Shown here piece after piece: positions 7,251-15,170 of a stretch of 42,694 nucleotides of DNA. Positions within the stretch are counted from its first letter, which is position 1. The number at the start of each line of letters is the position of its first letter. The translations under genes and the position numbers were made by a program. This stretch comes from Gemmatimonadota bacterium (GTDB lineage: Bacteria; Gemmatimonadota; Gemmatimonadetes; Longimicrobiales; Gaopeijiaceae): contig JAUQOX010000002.1 of assembly GCA_030550695.1 (NCBI GenBank), forward strand, positions 1 to 42,694, given 5' to 3'. The notes below the pieces were generated by a model. It had not been told where the DNA came from, did no database searches, and saw nothing but the letters and a program-made list of their open reading frames with translations.

Positions 7251-8236
7251 CACGTGGCAAGGAGATCCTGGTGGGGGTGGTCATCGTCCTGGGCGTGGCC
7301 GTCGCCCTGGTGGGCACCCTGTGGCTCCAGGACGCCAGCTTCGGGAGGGGAACCCGGGAGGTGGAAGCCCTCTTCTTGGAAGTGGGCCAGCTCATGAACG
7401 GGAACTCCGTCAAGTTGAGGGGGGTGACCATCGGGCGGGTGGTGGCGGTGACGGTGGAACCCGACGGGCGGGCGGTGCGGGTCCGGATGCGGATCCGCGA
7501 CGATGTCCAGCTTCCGGCGGACCCGGCGGTGCTGGTGGCCCCGGAATCCCTTTTCGGGGACTGGCAGGCGGAGATCGTCCCTCGTTCGGCTTACGCCCAA
7601 TTCGATTTCTATCCCGCAGGGGAGCCCGGGACCATGGCCGGCTATGCCCTCCCCGACATTTCCCGGCTCACGGCCTCCCTGGATCAGATCTCCAAGAACC
7701 TGGGATCCCTCACCAGCCGGGTGGAGGAGACCTTCACCGACGAGACCGCCAGGAACCTGGCCCGGGCCATCGACAACATCGAGGAGGTCAGCCATCGCCT
7801 CAGAGACCTGGTGGAGGTGCAGGCGGCGGCCTTCGCCAACCTGGCCACCGAGGTGGAGTCCGCCGCCGTGGAGTTGGGCGATGCCGCCCGGGCGGCCAAC
7901 GAGGCGTTCCAGCGGGCCGAAGGGATCCTGGGTTCCCCGGGCACCGATTCCCTCCTGGCCAACGCCCGGGTGGCCATGGCCAACCTCAGGGAGGTGTCGG
8001 AAGAGCTGGGGGCCACGAATCGGCAGGCCCGCAGCTTCCTGCTCCAGGCCGACTCCACCTTCGCGCGGCTCGCTCGCCTGACGTACCGGGTGGAGGCCGG
8101 CGAAGGGGCCCTGGGGGCCCTCATGGGGGACCAGATCATCGTGGCCCGCACCCGGGAAGTCTTGGATCAGCTCAACCTTTTGTTGAAGGACCTCAAGGAG
8201 AATCCCCAGCGCTATGTGCGGATCTCCATTTTCTGA
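7247..8236 (+). CDS. mlaD: MCE-domain (MlaD-like) substrate-binding protein
   Basis: A 329-residue membrane-anchored periplasmic protein. Residues about 7-26 (ILVGVVIVLGVAVALVGTLW) form a single N-terminal transmembrane anchor. A single MCE domain spans about 38-120, with GQLMNGNSVKLRGVTIGRV matching the family core. Residues about 140-300 are long amphipathic helices rich in Ala/Glu/Leu, as in MCE proteins that form a hexameric ring plus a helical tube. It would accept lipids from MlaFE and carry them towards the outer membrane. It is longer than E. coli MlaD (about 180) and closer to the extended MCE proteins of other phyla. The start overlaps mlaF in ATGA; the end overlaps the Nudix gene by 23 bases. 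Confidence 0.9.
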   Translation: MTRGKEILVGVVIVLGVAVALVGTLWLQDASFGRGTREVEALFLEVGQLMNGNSVKLRGVTIGRVVAVTVEPDGRAVRVRMRIRDDVQLPADPAVLVAPESLFGDWQAEIVPRSAYAQFDFYPAGEPGTMAGYALPDISRLTASLDQISKNLGSLTSRVEETFTDETARNLARAIDNIEEVSHRLRDLVEVQAAAFANLATEVESAAVELGDAARAANEAFQRAEGILGSPGTDSLLANARVAMANLREVSEELGATNRQARSFLLQADSTFARLARLTYRVEAGEGALGALMGDQIIVARTREVLDQLNLLLKDLKENPQRYVRISIF

Positions 8237-8807
8237 GGCAACCAGGGGTCCGGAGCCCGCCGACGATCCGGGGGCGGGGGAAGGGGACGGGGGAGGGCCC
8301 GAAGCCGAAGGCGAAAGCTCCCTCTTGAGCGCCCGCAGCGGCGTGGGCTGGCAGCGGGGGCCTCGCCAGGAGCGGAGCGCCGGGGGGGTGGTGGTGCGGC
8401 GCATCGGGGGGGTCCTGCATCTGCTTCTCATCAAGGACCCCTACGGGCATTGGGGGCTCCCCAAGGGACACGTGGAGCCGGACGAAGGGCCCGCCGAGGC
8501 CGCCCTTCGCGAGGTGCGGGAAGAAACGGGGCTGGGCGACCTCGAGCTGGGCCCGGAACTTCGGACCATCGATTGGTACTTCCGGGTTCACGGCAAGCTG
8601 GTTCACAAACATTGCACCTTTTACCTGATGACGTCCCAAGACGGCGAGACCAGGCCCCAAAGGGAGGAGGGCATCAGCGCCTGCCGCTGGCTTCCCATGG
8701 CGGAAGCCTTGGAAAAGGTGGAATACGCCAATGCCCGGGAGGTGGTGAAGGACGCCATGCGGCTCCTCCTGGGAGAACCGGAGTCGGGTAGGGACGTCCA
8801 AGAGTGA
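8214..8807 (+). CDS. Nudix hydrolase
   Basis: A 197-residue protein with a Nudix domain from about residue 54. The Nudix box is visible as G-H-V-E-P-D-E through REVREETGLGD, matching G-x5-E-x7-REUxEExGU. These metal-dependent enzymes cleave nucleoside diphosphates linked to another moiety; the layout (SAGGVVVRR, then GHWGLPKGHVE) is like the Ap4A-hydrolase/MutT-related subgroup, but the substrate is not assignable. The first ~50 residues are low complexity (Gly/Glu/Pro rich). The start at 8214 overlaps the MCE gene by 23 bases; later GTG or TTG starts nearer residue 50 are possible and would give a more usual ~145-residue enzyme. Confidence 0.88.
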   Translation: MCGSPFSEATRGPEPADDPGAGEGDGGGPEAEGESSLLSARSGVGWQRGPRQERSAGGVVVRRIGGVLHLLLIKDPYGHWGLPKGHVEPDEGPAEAALREVREETGLGDLELGPELRTIDWYFRVHGKLVHKHCTFYLMTSQDGETRPQREEGISACRWLPMAEALEKVEYANAREVVKDAMRLLLGEPESGRDVQE

Positions 8808-8822
8808 ATTCGAGCCGGTGGC

Positions 8823-9842
8823 ATGACGGAAACGACCATTGCGGATATTACCATTCTGGGAGGGGGCCCCACCGGGCTCTACGCGGCCTTCTACGCCGGG
8901 ATGCGGCAGCGCTCGGTGCGGATCATCGACTCCTTGCCCGAGCTGGGCGGGCAACTCACCGCCCTCTACCCCGAGAAGTACATCTACGATGTAGGCGGAT
9001 TTCCAAAGGTTCTTGCCAGGGATCTGGGCAAAGCGCTGGTGGAACAGGCGCTCCAGTTCTCTCCCGAAGTGGTCCTGGGAGAAGAGATCTTAGGCCTTAC
9101 CCGCAACGGGGCGGGCTTTTGCTTGGAAGGACGGAGGGGCCGCTACCTTACCCGCGCTCTGATCCTGGCGGTGGGGAAGGGCGCCATGACGCCGGTGAAG
9201 CTGGAGTGCCCCGGCTATGAGGAGTTCCTGGGCCGAGGGGTGGACTATACCGTTCGCGATCTGGAGAGCTACCGGGGGAAGCGGGTGGTGGTGGTGGGGG
9301 GCGGGGACTCGGCGGTGGACTGGGCGCTGGCCCTCCACCCCCTGGCCAGCAGGGTGCTCTTGGTGCACCGCCGGGGCACCTTCCGGGCCCTGGAGCGATC
9401 GGTGGAACTGCTGCGGGAAGCCGAGGCCCGCGGGCAGGTCGAGATCCGCACGTTCCACGAAGTCCGGGAGATCCGCGGCCGGGAAAGGGTCGAGGCCGTG
9501 GCCCTCGTAGACAACCAGGGGGGGGAGGAATCCCTGGTGGAGGCGGATGCGGTGGTGGCCTGTTTGGGCTTCAAACCCGACCTGGGGCCCTTGCGGTCCT
9601 GGGGGATCCGCCTGGAAAGGAACCGGGTGGCGGTGAACCACCGCATGGAGACGAACCTGGAGGGGGTCTATGCCGCCGGCGACATCGTGGGCTACGAGGG
9701 CAAGCTGGACCTCATTGCCACCGGCTTTGCCGAGGCAGCCATCGCCGTGAACAACGCGGTCCACTTCCTGGACCCCACGGCCCGGGTGAACCCCGGCCAT
9801 TCCACGAACCTGAAGATCTTCCAAGAGCGGAAGGAAGCCTAG
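8823..9842 (+). CDS. Ferredoxin--NADP reductase, thioredoxin-reductase-like (YumC type)
   Basis: A 339-residue flavoprotein. The FAD-binding motif is GGGPTGLYAAFYAGMR (about 13-28), followed by IIDSLPELGGQLTALYPEK, a signature of the ferredoxin/flavodoxin-NADP reductases that resemble thioredoxin reductase but lack its CxxC pair. The NADP-binding motif is VVGGGDSAVDWALAL with HRR after it, and the C-terminal FAD motif is YAAGDIVGYEGKLDLIATG. It transfers electrons between NADPH and a ferredoxin or flavodoxin in the cytoplasm. No redox-active CxxC is present, which separates it from the next gene. It ends 4 bases before the thioredoxin reductase gene, so the two are co-transcribed. Confidence 0.9.
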   Translation: MTETTIADITILGGGPTGLYAAFYAGMRQRSVRIIDSLPELGGQLTALYPEKYIYDVGGFPKVLARDLGKALVEQALQFSPEVVLGEEILGLTRNGAGFCLEGRRGRYLTRALILAVGKGAMTPVKLECPGYEEFLGRGVDYTVRDLESYRGKRVVVVGGGDSAVDWALALHPLASRVLLVHRRGTFRALERSVELLREAEARGQVEIRTFHEVREIRGRERVEAVALVDNQGGEESLVEADAVVACLGFKPDLGPLRSWGIRLERNRVAVNHRMETNLEGVYAAGDIVGYEGKLDLIATGFAEAAIAVNNAVHFLDPTARVNPGHSTNLKIFQERKEA

Positions 9843-9846
9843 CTCC

Positions 9847-10836
9847 ATGACTATGTCCAGCACCGAAGCAGGTGGAGAACGTCAAGTCGAGAAGGTGGTC
9901 ATCATCGGTTCGGGTCCGGCCGCCTGGACGGCGGCCATCTATGCGGCCCGGGCCAACCTGGCGCCGTTGGTGGTGGAAGGGCTTCCCAGTACGGAGATGA
10001 TCCCCGGCGGCCAGCTCATGTTCACGACCGAGGTGGAAAACTTCCCCGGCTTTCCCGAGCCGGTGGACGGACAAGAGCTGATGCACCGCATGAAGGCTCA
10101 AGCGGAACGCTACGGTACCCGTGTCCTGTCCGACGACGTGGTGGGGGTGGATTTCTCCTCGCAGCCCAAGCGCCTGAGTACGGCCTACAGCGGCGAGATT
10201 TGGGCCGAGGCGGTGATCGTGGCCACCGGGGCCCGGGCCAACTGGCTGGGGTTGCCCAACGAAACCCGCCTGGCCCGGAGCGGGGGCGGGGTGAGCGCCT
10301 GCGCCGTGTGCGACGGGGCCCTGCCGGCGTTCCGCAATCAGGTGCTGGTGGTGGTAGGGGGGGGGGATAGTGCCATGACCGAGGCGGAGCACCTGACCAA
10401 GTACGCCAGCCAGGTGGTCATTGTGCACCGGCGAGACCGTCTGCGGGCGTCGAAAATCCTGGCGGAGCGGGTCCTGGCCCACCCCAAGGTGCGGGTGGAA
10501 TGGAACAAGGTGGTGGTGGATATCCTGGGAGAGGACTTCGTGACGGGGGTCCGGCTGAAGGATACCCGCACGGGAGAGGAAAGCACCTTGGACTGCAAGG
10601 GGGTGTTCGTGGCCATCGGCCACACCCCCAACACCGCGTTCCTCAAGGGGGCCCTGGCCCTCAAGCCCAACGGTTACATCCAGGTGGAGCCCGGCACCAC
10701 CCGGACCAGCGTCCCCGGGGTGTTCGGCGCCGGAGACGTCATCGATGACCGTTACCGGCAGGCCGTCACCGCCGCCGCCACGGGCTGTATGGCGGCCTTG
10801 GATGCGGAGCAATGGCTGGCGGAGCACGGCCGATGA
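9847..10836 (+). CDS. trxB: Thioredoxin reductase
   Basis: A 329-residue NADPH-dependent flavoenzyme that reduces thioredoxin. FAD motif GSGPAAWTAAIYAARANL (about 22-39), PGGQLMFTTEVENFPGF, redox-active pair in SACAVCDGALP, NADP motif VVGGGDSAMTEAEHL, HRRDRLRASKI, and C-terminal GVFGAGDVIDDRYRQAV. Length and motif order are normal. The ATG at 9847 was taken; a second ATG two codons later is possible. It lies directly after the CxxC-less relative, an arrangement that may separate NADPH flow to thioredoxin and to ferredoxin. The next gene starts 67 bases downstream with its own strong ribosome-binding site. Confidence 0.95.
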   Translation: MTMSSTEAGGERQVEKVVIIGSGPAAWTAAIYAARANLAPLVVEGLPSTEMIPGGQLMFTTEVENFPGFPEPVDGQELMHRMKAQAERYGTRVLSDDVVGVDFSSQPKRLSTAYSGEIWAEAVIVATGARANWLGLPNETRLARSGGGVSACAVCDGALPAFRNQVLVVVGGGDSAMTEAEHLTKYASQVVIVHRRDRLRASKILAERVLAHPKVRVEWNKVVVDILGEDFVTGVRLKDTRTGEESTLDCKGVFVAIGHTPNTAFLKGALALKPNGYIQVEPGTTRTSVPGVFGAGDVIDDRYRQAVTAAATGCMAALDAEQWLAEHGR

Positions 10837-10903
10837 CCGCCGAGGGCCGGCGTCGGGCGCGGCCCGAAAGGGCCGCCCCCCTGGCGGCCGCCGAGGAGGG
10901 GCC

Positions 10904-11626
10904 ATGAGCCGGGACGGTCGGGTTGCCCTGGTCACGGGGGGATCCCGGGGGATCGGACGGGCCATCGCCGCCACCCTGCTGGGGGAGGGCTTCCGGGTCA
11001 GCCTTACGGCCCGGACCGCCTCTGCCGCCGAAGGGGCCGCCGGGGCCCTGGCGGACGAGGTGGGAGGGGAGGTGCTGGGCCTCGCCGGTGACGTTCGGGA
11101 TCCCGAGGCGTGCCGGAGGGTGGTGGAGGCCACCGTGGCGCGGTTCGGGGGGCTGGACGTGCTGGTGAACAACGCCGGGGTGGGGAAGTTCGCTTCCGTG
11201 GCGGAGATGTCCCTGGAGGACTGGCGGCTTCAGATCGGAACGAACCTGGACGGGGTGTTCTTCATGAGCCGGGCGGCCATCCCCCACCTCCTCCGGTCCC
11301 CCGACCCCTGGATCCTCAACATCGGCTCCCTGGCCGGCCGCAACCCCTTTGCCGGGGGGGCCGCCTACAACGCCAGCAAGTTCGGCCTGGTAGGGCTTTC
11401 CGAAGCCATGATGCTGGACCTCCGGCACCAGGGCATTCGGGTGAGCCTCATCATGCCGGGAAGTGTGGACACCCGTTTCGGGGACCGGCCGGAAGGGGAG
11501 AAGGCGGGCTGGGCCCTCCGGCCCGAAGACGTGGCTCGGGCCGTGGTGGATCTCCTGGGCTACCCCGCCCACGCCCACCCCAGCCGGGTGGAGCTCCGGC
11601 CCAGCCGGCCCCCGCGGAAAGGGTAG
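10904..11626 (+). CDS. Short-chain dehydrogenase/reductase
   Basis: A 240-residue classical SDR. The cofactor motif is ALVTGGSRGIGRAIA (TGxxxGIG), followed by VLVNNAGVGKF (NNAG), the catalytic Ser in ILNIGSLAGRN and YNASK (Tyr-x-x-x-Lys). It is a cytoplasmic NAD(P)-dependent oxidoreductase; the substrate is unknown. The C-terminus PSRVELRPSRPPRKG resembles SDRs ending in V-E-L/I-R-P. The start at 10904 follows GAGGAGGGG. It sits between trxB and fumarase on the same strand, probably in the same transcript. Confidence 0.88.
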   Translation: MSRDGRVALVTGGSRGIGRAIAATLLGEGFRVSLTARTASAAEGAAGALADEVGGEVLGLAGDVRDPEACRRVVEATVARFGGLDVLVNNAGVGKFASVAEMSLEDWRLQIGTNLDGVFFMSRAAIPHLLRSPDPWILNIGSLAGRNPFAGGAAYNASKFGLVGLSEAMMLDLRHQGIRVSLIMPGSVDTRFGDRPEGEKAGWALRPEDVARAVVDLLGYPAHAHPSRVELRPSRPPRKG

Positions 11627-11645
11627 CTCAGAAAGGGGGGGCGCC

Positions 11646-13106
11646 GTGGGCGAGGGCTTTCGCAGGGAACGGGATGCCTTGGGGGAGGTATGGGTGCCGG
11701 CCGCGGCCCTCTACGGGGCGCAGACCCAGCGGGCGGTGGAGAACTTTCCCATCAGCGGCCAGCGGTTCCCCCGGCGGTTCCTCCGGGCCCTGGGGTTGGT
11801 CAAGGAGGCCGCCGCCCGGACCAACGAAGAGCTGGGGCTTTTGGATTCCGAAAGGGCAGGGGCCATCGCCCAGGCGGCGCGGGAGGTGGCGGAAGGGAAG
11901 TGGGACGATCAGTTCGTGGTGGATGTGTACCAGACCGGCTCCGGCACCTCCACGAACATGAACGCCAACGAGGTCATCGCCCGCCGGGCCGCCCAGATCC
12001 TGGGGTGGGAGCCCTCCCGGATCCACCCCAACGATCACGTGAACTTCGGCCAATCCTCCAACGACGTCATCCCCACCGCCCTCCACCTGGCTGCCCGGGA
12101 GGCGGTGGAGAGGGATCTGATTCCGGCCTTGGCGGGCCTCCACAGCGCCTTGGCGGAAAAGGCGTCCGCCTTCGACTCCATCCTGAAATCGGGAAGGACT
12201 CACCTCATGGATGCGGCCCCCGTGCGCCTGGGGCAGGAGTTCGCCGGATATGCCCGCCAGGTGGAGTTGGGGATCGGCCGGGTTCGAAGGGCCTCGGAGG
12301 AATTGGCCGAACTGCCCTTGGGGGGGACGGCCACCGGCACCGGCTTGAACACCCACCCGGAGTTCGCCGCAAGGGCCATCCGCCGCCTTGGTGAGGCCAC
12401 CGGGCTGGAGTTCCGGGAGGCGGTGAGCCGTTTCGAGGCCCAAGGGGCCCGGGATGCCGCCGTGATGCTCTCCGGCGCCCTGAATACCGTGGCCGTTTCC
12501 CTGACCAAGATCGCCGAGGACATCCGCTGGATGGCTTCGGGTCCCACCTCGGGCTTGGCGGAGATCCGGCTGCCCGCCGTTCAGCCCGGAAGCTCCATCA
12601 TGCCCGGCAAGGTGAACCCGGTGATGGCTGAGGCCCTCCTCATGGTGGCGGCCCGGGTCATGGGAAACCACGTGACTGTCACGGTGGCCGGGAGCCGGGG
12701 CAACTTCGAGCTGAACGCCATGATCCCCGTTCTGGCCTACGCCCTTTTGGAATCCATCACCCTCCTGGCCGCGGGCTCGGAGGTCTTTACCGAGCGCTGT
12801 GTGAGGGGGATCGAGGCCCGCCCGGAGAGGTGCCGCGAGCTTCTGGAGCGGAATCCTGCCCTGGCCACGGTACTGAACCTCGCCTTGGGTTACGACAGGG
12901 CCGCGGAAGTGGCCAAGGAAGCCGCCCAGGAGGGGATCACGGTTCGGGAGGCGGTGTTGCGCCGGGGGCTGCTTCCTTCCGAAGAGCTGGATCGCCTCCT
13001 GGACGTCCGGGCTATGACGGAGGGGGGACTGGGGAATCCAGCTCCAGGATCGGGGTCTCCCCCGGGATCACCGCTTCCGCCAATGGAAGACCCCCCGCCG
13101 GGATGA
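11646..13106 (+). CDS. fumC: Class II fumarate hydratase
   Basis: A 486-residue fumarase of the aspartase/fumarase superfamily, interconverting fumarate and malate in the TCA cycle without an iron-sulfur cluster. Diagnostic motifs in order are TGSGTSTNMNANEV, NFGQSSNDVIPTALH, GRTHLMDAAPVRLGQE (active-site His) and the mobile SS loop GSSIMPGKVNPV. The start is a GTG at 11646 after AAAGGGGGGG; no ATG fits. Relative to the family (about 465) it carries a ~20-residue Pro/Gly/Ser tail after LLDVRAMTEGGL. That tail is encoded over the end of the convergent gene, a 95-base antiparallel overlap, suggesting the ancestral stop was lost. Confidence 0.96.
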   Translation: MGEGFRRERDALGEVWVPAAALYGAQTQRAVENFPISGQRFPRRFLRALGLVKEAAARTNEELGLLDSERAGAIAQAAREVAEGKWDDQFVVDVYQTGSGTSTNMNANEVIARRAAQILGWEPSRIHPNDHVNFGQSSNDVIPTALHLAAREAVERDLIPALAGLHSALAEKASAFDSILKSGRTHLMDAAPVRLGQEFAGYARQVELGIGRVRRASEELAELPLGGTATGTGLNTHPEFAARAIRRLGEATGLEFREAVSRFEAQGARDAAVMLSGALNTVAVSLTKIAEDIRWMASGPTSGLAEIRLPAVQPGSSIMPGKVNPVMAEALLMVAARVMGNHVTVTVAGSRGNFELNAMIPVLAYALLESITLLAAGSEVFTERCVRGIEARPERCRELLERNPALATVLNLALGYDRAAEVAKEAAQEGITVREAVLRRGLLPSEELDRLLDVRAMTEGGLGNPAPGSGSPPGSPLPPMEDPPPG

Positions 13107-13470
13107 CCCTGGTGAACTCCCCCTCCAGGATGAGGGGGTAGGCCCAACCTTCCCAGACCACCACCTGGAGGATCTTGGCCTCCCCCTGGAGGGGGGGGTG
13201 GGCCACGGGGCGGGTGAGGGCCCGCCAGGCCTGGTCCACGAGGCCCATGCGCTCGTTTACCGACGCCGCCCAACTGGCCTTCCTCAGGAGGACGCATTCC
13301 CTTCGTCCCGGTGCCCTTACCACTTTTCGGTGACCGGGGAAGCTGTGGGAAAGGAGGAATGCCAGGGCCTCGCCCACGGGCAGGGGCTCGGTGGCGTCCT
13401 CGAAGTACCCCGGCGTCCGTACCCGCCGGGGATCCCGGAGGTCGATGTAGCCGTCAGTGCAAACCCTCAT
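13012..13470 (-). CDS. Hypothetical protein, 152 aa
   Basis: A 152-residue soluble protein of unknown function. It begins MRVCTDGYIDLRDPRRV and includes EALAFLLSHSFPGHRKVVRA, an alpha/beta middle, and KILQVVVWEGWAYPLILEGE followed by a Pro-rich tail. No signal peptide or membrane span is evident. Evidence that it is real: an excellent ribosome-binding site (AAGGAGGAGG, 3 bases before the ATG at 13468-13470), a non-shadow composition, and no alternative gene over most of its length. Its last 95 bases overlap the end of fumC on the other strand. It is divergent from the endonuclease IV gene. I do not recognise the family. Confidence 0.7.
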   Translation of the reverse strand: MRVCTDGYIDLRDPRRVRTPGYFEDATEPLPVGEALAFLLSHSFPGHRKVVRAPGRRECVLLRKASWAASVNERMGLVDQAWRALTRPVAHPPLQGEAKILQVVVWEGWAYPLILEGEFTRVIPAGGLPLAEAVIPGETPILELDSPVPPPS

Positions 13471-13574
13471 GGCCTCCTCCTTGGGTGGCTTCCTGAGTCC
13501 GGAAGGGAGGGCCTCAAGGGGCGTGCCCGAGGGGGAAGGGTGGGAGGGAGGGATCCGCGGCAAAGGCGTAAGGT

Positions 13575-14609
13575 ATGGAGAAAGCTGGACTTAGCTCTCA
13601 GACACCCCGACCGGTCGAGGCGGCAACGGCTTCCGGGAGGGCGAACCGTTTTTCCGGGTCCGGGAAGAGTGTGCAAGGGGAACGCCCCGGCCCACGGCGG
13701 GACCCCCCCCGGGCCGATCCCCGACCGGCCCGGGACCTGGCTCCCGAAACCGACGAGCTGGGAAGCCATGTCTCCACCGCCGGGGGCGTGGAGCTGGCTC
13801 CCCGGAGGGCCCGGGAGATCGGGGCCGTGTGCCTTCAGCTCTTCACCAAACCGCCCAACCGGTGGACCGAGCCCACCTGGGATCCCGACGTCCCCCTTCG
13901 GTTCGCCAGGGCGAAGGCGGAGGAGAAGATCCAAGTGGTGGGATCCCACGATTCGTACCTCATCAACCTGGCCTCTCCCGATCCCGCCCTCTGGCAACGG
14001 TCCGTGGAGGCGTTCCGGCGCGAGCTGGCCCGATGCGCGGCCCTGGAGCTGGATTTCTTGGTGACCCACCCGGGCAACGCCACGGACGGGGATGTGGAGG
14101 GGGGACGGGACCGGAACGCCGAGGGTCTGGCCAGGGCCCTGGCGGAGGTCCGGGGTGGGACCCGGGTTCTCCTGGAGCTCACCGCCGGGGGAGGATCCAC
14201 GCTGGGGGGGTCGTTTGAGGACCTGGCGGCCCTTCTGGCGCGGATCCCCCCTCCCTGGAGGGACCGGGTGGGGATCTGCTTCGACACGTGCCACGCCTTC
14301 GCGGCCGGTTACGACCTGGTGGGGGACTACGAAGGGGTGTGGGCGGCCTTCGAGGCCGCCCTGGGACTCGACCGGCTGGCCCTGTTCCATCTCAACGACT
14401 CCCGCTACCCCCTGGGATCGCGGCGGGACCGGCACGAGCATCTGGGCGAGGGAACTTTGGGGGTGGAGCCCTTCCGCAGGATCCTGCAAGACCCGCGTTT
14501 TTCGGCCATCCCCAAGATCCTGGAAACCCCCAAGGAGCCGGACCCCGTCGCCAACGACCGGAAGAACCTGGCCTTCCTTCGGGCCCTTCGCTGGGGGGGC
14601 GGAAGCTGA
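13575..14609 (+). CDS. nfo: Endonuclease IV (AP endonuclease)
   Basis: The catalytic part is a complete endonuclease IV TIM barrel from about residue 61: LGSHVSTAGG, LQLFTKPPNRW, VGSHDSYLINLASP, LVTHPGNATD, VLLELTAGGGSTLGGSFEDL, GICFDTCHAFAAGYDL, FHLNDSRYPLGSRRDRHEHLGEG and a C-terminal ILETPKE. These carry the His, Asp and Glu ligands of the three-zinc site. It cleaves abasic sites and other 3' blocks in DNA base-excision repair. The start is uncertain. The ATG at 13575 gives 344 residues with a 60-residue Arg/Pro/Gly-rich, probably disordered extension; a GTG at 13671 would shorten this, and the usual family N-terminus begins near GSHVS. The ribosome-binding site is weak in both cases. Confidence 0.9.
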   Translation: MEKAGLSSQTPRPVEAATASGRANRFSGSGKSVQGERPGPRRDPPRADPRPARDLAPETDELGSHVSTAGGVELAPRRAREIGAVCLQLFTKPPNRWTEPTWDPDVPLRFARAKAEEKIQVVGSHDSYLINLASPDPALWQRSVEAFRRELARCAALELDFLVTHPGNATDGDVEGGRDRNAEGLARALAEVRGGTRVLLELTAGGGSTLGGSFEDLAALLARIPPPWRDRVGICFDTCHAFAAGYDLVGDYEGVWAAFEAALGLDRLALFHLNDSRYPLGSRRDRHEHLGEGTLGVEPFRRILQDPRFSAIPKILETPKEPDPVANDRKNLAFLRALRWGGGS

Positions 14610-14774
14610 AGGCGGGGTTCCAGCGGTGGGCCGGCGAGTGGACCCGCCTCCCCTTCCTTCCCTTCGTCCGGGGGGAGGCTGAAAGGGGGGGCTGCAGGGT
14701 TTGGGACGCAGCCGCAGCGGGCCGATCCGCCCCCGGGCGACGCCAGGGGGGGCGATGGTGGAGATTCCGGGTTC

Positions 14775-14803
14775 TGGACGCCCGCGCCGCAGGAGGGTAT
14801 ATT
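14775..14803 (+). promoter_or_regulatory. Promoter candidate for a structured RNA upstream of folE
   Basis: TGGACG (14775-14780, 4/6), exactly 17 bases, then TATATT (14798-14803, 5/6). The predicted start is G at 14810. This is one of the better sigma-70-like pairs in the window, and no open reading frame with a plausible start follows it. Confidence 0.6.
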
Positions 14804-14809
14804 GCTTTC

Positions 14810-15006
14810 GGGTGGGGTCGGGAGGCTCCGTTACTGAGCCAACACTGAAGAAGCCGGGACTGTTTCCTTCGGCGGACGTCCTGCCCCCGCAGAGGGGACT
14901 TCGGAACCCGGAGGGAAGTCACCAAACGTGATGGCCCGGGCTTCAGCAACCCCCTCCCGATTCCTCCCTGGGGCCGGCATCTGCGGGATGCCGGCCCTTT
15001 GTTCTT
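14810..15006 (+). ncRNA. Candidate structured small RNA with 6S-like architecture
   Basis: The predicted transcript runs about 197 bases from the promoter start to a strong terminator. The first 16 bases (14810-14825) pair with 14953-14968 through 15 of 16 positions, the exception being one U-U mismatch. Inside this closing stem is an asymmetric open region: 14826-14844 on the left and 14947-14952 on the right. A second stem follows, CTGAAG (14845-14850) with CTTCAG (14941-14946), continued by GGG/CCC and GACT (14858-14861)/AGTC (14917-14920) pairings into a long apical rod. A closing stem, central bubble and apical rod in 160-200 nt is the known plan of 6S RNA, which binds RNA polymerase. 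Sequence alone does not prove the class; a novel RNA or a folE leader remain alternatives. Confidence 0.5.
14971..15006 (+). terminator. Rho-independent terminator of the structured RNA
   Basis: GGGCCGGCATC (14971-14981), 5-base loop, GATGCCGGCCC (14987-14997): a perfect 11-bp GC-rich stem followed immediately by TTTGTTCTT (14998-15006). It would end the RNA that starts near 14810, well before folE. Confidence 0.85.
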
Positions 15007-15037
15007 CCCCGGGGGCCCTCCGGTCGGCGGGGCCGCA

Positions 15038-15080
15038 GGATCCCCCCCCACAGTCTTGGGAGGGGCAGGGTGGGGGATCC
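15038..15080 (+). repeat. Inverted repeat in the folE upstream region
   Basis: GGATCCCCC (15038-15046) can pair with the GGGGGATCC part of 15070-15080, extended by CAC/GTG across a short bulge. There is no T tract after it. It may be a structured folE leader or chance GC-rich symmetry. Confidence 0.3.
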
Positions 15081-15170
15081 CTGTCCCCGCCCGGGGGTAG
15101 GGACCGAGACGCCGGTTCGAGGGCCGGCCCCCCCGTAGCTTTCTGAACGCCAACTCCGGAGCGACACGGC

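Noticed and set aside
15108..15135. T-loop-like GGTTCGA within a GCCGG/CCGGC hairpin, suggesting a tRNA
   Set aside because: The loop would be 8 rather than 7 bases and no acceptor, D-arm or anticodon arm can be placed around it.
14810..15170. Folate (THF) or other known riboswitch controlling folE
   Set aside because: No conserved core of the THF, SAM, cobalamin, TPP, glycine or preQ1 classes could be matched, and a strong terminator separates the structured RNA from folE by ~165 bases. A novel leader cannot be excluded.
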